A stretch of 8,731 nt of DNA from NCBI GenBank assembly GCA_035719045.1, contig DASTGO010000345.1, positions 1 to 8,731 on the forward strand, written 5' to 3'. The notes under the pieces were generated by a model. The model did no database searches, had not been told where the DNA came from, and saw only the letters and a list, made by a program, of their open reading frames with translations. The DNA comes from DASTGO01 sp035719045. GTDB taxonomy: Bacteria; Actinomycetota; Actinomycetes; Actinomycetales; Kineosporiaceae. Of this stretch, positions 6,065-8,731 are shown in pieces. Both the position numbers and the translations under genes were made by a program. Positions within the stretch are counted from its first letter, which is position 1, and each line of letters opens with the position of its first letter.

Positions 6065-6106
6065 GGCAACGCACCTGACATCTCCGCGGGAGCGCGGAAG
6101 GTTGCC
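6065..6106 (-). promoter_or_regulatory. Structured leader upstream of the expansin gene
   Basis: An outer 6-bp stem (6065-6070 with 6101-6106) encloses an inner perfect 6-bp stem (6083-6088 with 6093-6098, 4-base loop). On the minus strand it ends 26 bases before the ATG at 6038. The inner stem would cover the GGAG that could serve the alternative GTG at 6074, leaving the GGAGG of the ATG free. It does not match any riboswitch consensus that I can recall. It may be a leader hairpin or chance. Confidence 0.35.
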
Positions 6107-6141
6107 TGCTCGGTGTGCGAGGTACGGGGCTGCGGCCCGGA

Positions 6142-6188
6142 CGTCACGGCGGGGGCCGGCCCGCTGCGGACCGGCCCCCGCCGTGACG
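6142..6188 (-). terminator. Strong hairpin terminator of the 5'-nucleotidase gene
   Basis: An 18-bp perfect stem (6142-6159 with 6171-6188) has an 11-base loop and begins 27 bases after the minus-strand stop at 6216. It is by far the strongest inverted repeat in the window. It lacks a U-tract, as is common in actinobacteria. It separates the nucleotidase transcript from the expansin gene, which lies downstream on the same strand. Confidence 0.82.
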
Positions 6189-6215
6189 GTGCGGCGTCGT
6201 TACGGACGTGTCGCG

Positions 6216-8096
6216 TCAGGTCAGCCGGGTGACCCGGTCGGCGGCCGGCGGGGCGACCGGCGCATGGGCGCCGAGGTACGCCGTGAAGGCGTCCAGGTCG
6301 ACCCCGCCGCCGAGCCGGTTGGTGCCGTTGCGCAGTTCGAGGAACCCGTCCCCGCCGTCGGCGAGGAAGGAGTTCACGGTCACCCGGTAGGTGGCGGCCG
6401 GGTCCACGGCGGTCCCGTTGAGCATGATGCTCGCCGGGTCGATCTTGTCGCCCGGCGGCGCGCCCGCCGACCAGGCGTAGGCGAGCCCCTTCGACACCGC
6501 GAGATGCAGGAACCGCACCGTCCCGTCACTCTGCGGGGTCCACTGCTGTTCCAGGACCTTCTCGAGCTGTGCTCCGGTGAGGTCCATCGAGACCAGCAGG
6601 TTGCCGAACGGCTGGACCGCCGCGGCCTCGGAGTAGGTGACCTTCCCGTCGCCCTCACCTGCGGTCGAGCCGGCGTAGGTCAGGTCGGCGCGCACGCCAC
6701 CGGGGTTCATCAGCGCGATCGCGGACCCGCCGTCGACCGGTGCCGCGGTGGCCTCCAGTTGGGCGTCCGCGATCAGGTCACCGAGCGGGGTCTCCACGTC
6801 GCGGATCTTCCCCCGGGCCCGGATGTCCGCGGTGATCGAGCCGACCACCCGGTTGCCGATCGGGGCGGCCCGCTCGGTCCAGGTGGCGGTCCGTGCGGCC
6901 TGGGCGGCGTCCGGGGTGACGTCGCGGGTGACCACGTGGTTGGCGCTGGTGACCGAGCTGCGGACCACGTCGCGGGTGCGCCGGTCGAGTTGCAGCTGGG
7001 TGGCGGTGATCAGCTTCCCGTAGGACGACGCGCTGGTGACGTAGCGGTCGTTGCCCGCCGGGTCCTTGATGTCGCAGATGTAGGACTGGTGACTGTGCCC
7101 GCTGACGATGAGGTCGATGCCGGGGTCGAGCCGCTTGGCCAGGTCGACCACGTCACCGCTGATCGTGGCCGGCCCGCCTCCGGGGTTGCACGGGAAGTCG
7201 TAGGTCGCTGCGGCCGGGGCGAGGCCACCCTGGTGGAGCAGGAGGACGATGGCCTTCACACCGCGGCGTCCCAGGTCCGCGGCGGCCAGGTTCGCGGTGG
7301 CGATCTCGTCGCGGAACTCGATGTCGCGGATCCCGGCCTGGGCCACCAGTTCGTCGGCACTGTGCAGGGTCAGTCCGATGAAGCCGACCTTGACGTCGCC
7401 GACCTCCTTCACCCAGGTCGGCGGCAGGATCGTGCGGCCGGTCCGGGAGCCGAACCATGCGCCGTAGTCGTCGCTGCGGGCCGGCCGGTCGGCCTTCGTG
7501 CCCGGCTTGTAGGTCACGTTCGCGGCCAGGTAGTGGTAGCGCGCGCCCCGGTAGCCGTTCGGGTCGAAGCAGCCCTGAACCGGGTGGCAGCCCCCGTACT
7601 GCATGCGCAGCAGTTCCGCCACACCCTCGTCGAGCTCATGGTTGCCGACGGCGCTGACGTCGAGCTTGAGGGCGTTGAGGGCCTCGACCGTCGGCTCGTC
7701 CTTGAACGCCGCGGACGTGAACGGCGAGGCGCCGATCAGGTCTCCGGCGCTGACCGTGACGCTGTGCGGCTGCCCGGCACGCAGGCTCTTCAGGTGAGAG
7801 GCGAGGTACGCCATCCCGCCCGCCGGAACCGCACCGGCGGCGGTCGGGACGTTCCCGTCGCTGCCGGTCGGCGGGTCCAGATAGCCGTGGAGGTCGTTGA
7901 ACGACAGGATCTGCAGCGGGACCGTCCGCGGCTGGGCCCGGTCATCCGCGCTGGCCGTCCCGGCGGCGGCGAGCCCGGTCAGGGTGAGGGCGAGAACGCC
8001 GCCCACGGCCAGCCCGCGACGTCGCCCGGTCCGGACGGGTCGCGCGGACGGGTCCGGGGCGGATGGAGTCGGTGAGTCGTGGCGGTTCCGTCGCAT
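6216..8096 (-). CDS. Secreted 5'-nucleotidase / bifunctional metallophosphatase
   Basis: The product is 626 residues, full length for the UshA/5'-nucleotidase family. The N-terminus has twin-arginine-like RTGRRRGLA (22-30), a hydrophobic core (31-46) and a likely cleavage after ASA (48-50), so it is exported, possibly by Tat. The metallophosphatase domain has all metal motifs: FNDLHG (66-71), SAGDLIG (116-122), GNHELDEG (151-158), LLLHQGG (285-291) and SGHSHQSY (332-339). The C-terminal nucleotide-specificity domain carries NPGGVRADL (464-472), QPFGNLL (496-501; Phe matches the adenine-stacking UshA F429 position) and NSFLADGGDGF (575-585; Phe of the second stacking position). The expected reaction is hydrolysis of extracellular nucleotides to nucleosides and phosphate for salvage, with two metal ions. 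The ATG at 8096 has GGGAGGA 7 bases upstream. The transcript appears monocistronic, ending at the 6142-6188 hairpin. Confidence 0.93.
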   Translation of the reverse strand: MRRNRHDSPTPSAPDPSARPVRTGRRRGLAVGGVLALTLTGLAAAGTASADDRAQPRTVPLQILSFNDLHGYLDPPTGSDGNVPTAAGAVPAGGMAYLASHLKSLRAGQPHSVTVSAGDLIGASPFTSAAFKDEPTVEALNALKLDVSAVGNHELDEGVAELLRMQYGGCHPVQGCFDPNGYRGARYHYLAANVTYKPGTKADRPARSDDYGAWFGSRTGRTILPPTWVKEVGDVKVGFIGLTLHSADELVAQAGIRDIEFRDEIATANLAAADLGRRGVKAIVLLLHQGGLAPAAATYDFPCNPGGGPATISGDVVDLAKRLDPGIDLIVSGHSHQSYICDIKDPAGNDRYVTSASSYGKLITATQLQLDRRTRDVVRSSVTSANHVVTRDVTPDAAQAARTATWTERAAPIGNRVVGSITADIRARGKIRDVETPLGDLIADAQLEATAAPVDGGSAIALMNPGGVRADLTYAGSTAGEGDGKVTYSEAAAVQPFGNLLVSMDLTGAQLEKVLEQQWTPQSDGTVRFLHLAVSKGLAYAWSAGAPPGDKIDPASIMLNGTAVDPAATYRVTVNSFLADGGDGFLELRNGTNRLGGGVDLDAFTAYLGAHAPVAPPAADRVTRLT

Positions 8097-8314
8097 GGTG
8101 TCGTCCTCCCGAAGACGCGCTGCGCAGGCACGGCGGGGCCGCTGCCCTGGGCCCGGTGTGCTGTGGTGCCAGGCACGTTATCGACCGGTCGGGGCGCGCG
8201 GAGCGGATCATCGGCCCAGGCGACGAATCCTGGCGACAGTGATCATCCGGCGCAGACGGAGTCGGCCAGATCTGCCGTAGCCATACGCTCCGCGAGAGTT
8301 CCGGCCGGTGCAGG
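8097..8314. other. Intergenic region between argP remnant and the 5'-nucleotidase gene
   Basis: This 218-base stretch has no convincing gene. It must hold the nucleotidase promoter on the minus strand. A GATAAC (8178-8183 read on minus) is a possible -10 element but lacks a recognisable -35 at proper spacing. A GTGCC-A-GGCAC palindrome at 8166-8176 could be an operator half-pair but is short. There is no clear terminator for the argP remnant. Confidence 0.4.
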
Positions 8315-8581
8315 TCAGTCGCGGGAGGGGCCGGAGCCGTGACCGGAGCCGGCACGCCCCTGCGGCATCGGGCCGAGGTGTTCGGCGGCGGCCGCGACGA
8401 CGGCGTCCGCGGTCGCGGCCAGGGCCGGGGAGTCCAGCCGCCACTGCTGCCAGAACAGCAGGACGTCCACCGGCCCGGTCGGGTCGAGTTCGACCAGCCG
8501 CCCGTCACCCAGCAGCGGCGCGGCCTGGACCCGGGGGAGCATGCCCCAGCCCAGCCCGGCCGCGACGGCATCCACGAACCG
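8315..8581 (-). pseudogene. argP: C-terminal remnant of ArgP/LysG-type LysR regulator, interrupted by an IS end
   Basis: Only 88 codons plus the stop remain of a protein that is normally about 290-300 residues. The remnant begins RFVDAVAAGLGWGMLP and continues with VDVLLFWQQWRLDSPALAA, the diagnostic end of the effector-binding domain of ArgP (also called LysG or IciA). ArgP controls the arginine/lysine exporter (argO/lysE). The DNA-binding helix-turn-helix and the first effector subdomain are absent. Moving upstream on the minus strand, the same frame meets TGA at 8609-8611 and the sequence then becomes the end of a TnpB-type protein, so the gene is broken near 8581/8582. The 5' part is probably beyond the right edge, on the far side of the element. 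The sequence after the break is well kept, so the disruption is probably recent. Confidence 0.8.
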
Positions 8582-8589
8582 TTGCGTCT

Positions 8590-8610
8590 GAGCGCTGACT
8601 GGCAGCGCTC
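8590..8610. repeat. Right-end hairpin of the TnpB element
   Basis: A perfect 8-bp stem (8590-8597 with 8603-8610) has a 5-base loop. It overlaps the TnpB stop codon and lies 8 bases from the inferred element end. Its location suggests the TnpA-recognised imperfect or perfect palindrome of IS200/IS605 right ends and the terminal stem of the reRNA scaffold. Confidence 0.6.
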
Positions 8611-8731
8611 ATGCCGCACTCTCGCCTTGCGGCGGGAGGCTCCCGGTCTGAGGAGCATCCGCTCGGCCGGGTTGACGCTTCACAGCCACCTGCGGGACAG
8701 GTCCCGTCTTGCGGTCGGCTCCACGTCCGTT
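8609..8731 (-). CDS. tnpB: TnpB-type RNA-guided endonuclease, C-terminal end (truncated by window edge)
   Basis: Only the last 40 residues are visible, in a frame open to the window edge. They run NGRGADRKTG at the start, then VAVKRQPGRADAPQTGSLPP near the end, and finish at a TGA (8609-8611). From memory this matches the low-complexity tail that follows the RuvC/zinc-finger core of actinobacterial TnpB (IS605 OrfB) proteins. It contains no catalytic residue, so activity cannot be judged. It lies in the same frame as the argP remnant downstream; read-through of the TGA would fuse them, but the hairpin at the stop makes this unlikely. TnpB is an RNA-guided DNA nuclease that helps the element persist at its donor site. 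Confidence 0.65.
   Translation of the reverse strand, partial: NGRGADRKTGPVPQVAVKRQPGRADAPQTGSLPPQGESAA

Larger units (their letters stand above)
8562..8731 (-). ncRNA. Candidate TnpB omega/reRNA 3' end with argP-derived guide
   Basis: In IS200/IS605 elements the guide RNA of TnpB overlaps the 3' end of tnpB and the right end, and takes its guide from the DNA next to the right end. Here the minus-strand transcript would fold into successive stem-loops: 8693-8706 (5 bp, 4-nt loop), 8633-8645 (5 bp, 3-nt loop; shares one base with the next), 8613-8633 (6 bp, 9-nt loop) and 8590-8610 (8 bp, 5-nt loop). It would continue into a guide at about 8581-8562 made of argP sequence. The stems are seen; the RNA is inferred from family biology. 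Confidence 0.35.
8582..8731 (-). mobile_element. Right end of an IS200/IS605-type (TnpB) element inserted in argP
   Basis: The segment to the right of 8581 is not argP. It carries a TnpB-like C-terminus, its stop codon and a subterminal hairpin within 30 bases of the junction, which is the right-end architecture of IS200/IS605-family elements. These move by single-strand transposition, lack terminal inverted repeats and leave no target duplication. The end is placed after GACGCAA on the minus strand (8588-8582), because argP homology begins at the next codon. The exact base is uncertain by a few. The left end, target motif and any TnpA lie outside the window. Confidence 0.6.

Noticed and set aside
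6065..6141. c-di-AMP (ydaO-type) riboswitch upstream of the expansin
   Set aside because: Considered because such riboswitches precede actinobacterial wall-remodelling genes, but the available leader is too short and conserved segments cannot be aligned.
6102..8075. A 657-codon open frame on the plus strand
   Set aside because: It is fully antisense to the 5'-nucleotidase gene, whose motifs are all intact, and it runs through the terminator hairpin.
7942..8658. A 238-codon minus-strand frame across the argP/IS junction
   Set aside because: It is in a different frame from both the argP remnant and TnpB and translates to Arg/Pro/Ser-rich sequence without motifs.

Overview
The window is very GC-rich DNA with many GTG starts, strong C/G third-position bias and Ala/Arg/Gly/Pro-rich proteins. 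This, together with the protein families present (a CoA-binding YccU-like protein, a small DUF6767-like Cys protein, a cysteine-cluster pentapeptide protein, an expansin with CBM63, an ArgP-type LysR regulator), points to a chromosomal segment of a high-GC actinobacterium. I cannot name the genus from this sequence alone.

Layout. Positions 1-879 (+) hold the C-terminal part of a SulP anion transporter with its STAS domain and a charged, His/Lys-rich tail. It converges on two minus-strand genes: a CoA-binding protein (996-1475) and an unrecognised helical protein (1594-2061). Two hairpins (898-985) lie between the converging ends. A short, relatively AT-rich divergent spacer (2062-2137) then leads into a plus-strand cluster: a YkuD-type L,D-transpeptidase homologue that has lost both catalytic residues (2138-2839), a DUF7711-like protein (2888-3790), a protein with a CxxCxxxCC cluster and a pentapeptide-repeat helix that overlaps the previous stop by 4 nt (3787-4668), and a tiny four-cysteine protein (4768-4965). 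Converging on these from the right are two exported minus-strand proteins: an expansin-like protein (5037-6038) and a 5'-nucleotidase-type metallophosphatase (6216-8096). An 18-bp perfect hairpin separates these two.

The right edge (8315-8731) is disrupted. The last 88 codons of an ArgP/LysG-type LysR regulator run straight into what looks like the right end of an IS200/IS605-type (TnpB) element on the same strand. That end has a TnpB C-terminus whose stop codon sits inside an 8-bp hairpin. In such elements this boundary also defines the 3' scaffold and guide of a TnpB omega/reRNA, and here the guide would be argP sequence.

Functional view. Apart from the DUF7711-like/pentapeptide pair, most genes look like independent housekeeping or accessory functions: transport, cell-envelope/wall polysaccharide remodelling, and extracellular nucleotide salvage. 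The points most worth checking are the catalytically dead L,D-transpeptidase, the overlapping DUF7711-like/CxxCxxxCC-pentapeptide pair, and the TnpB element junction in argP.
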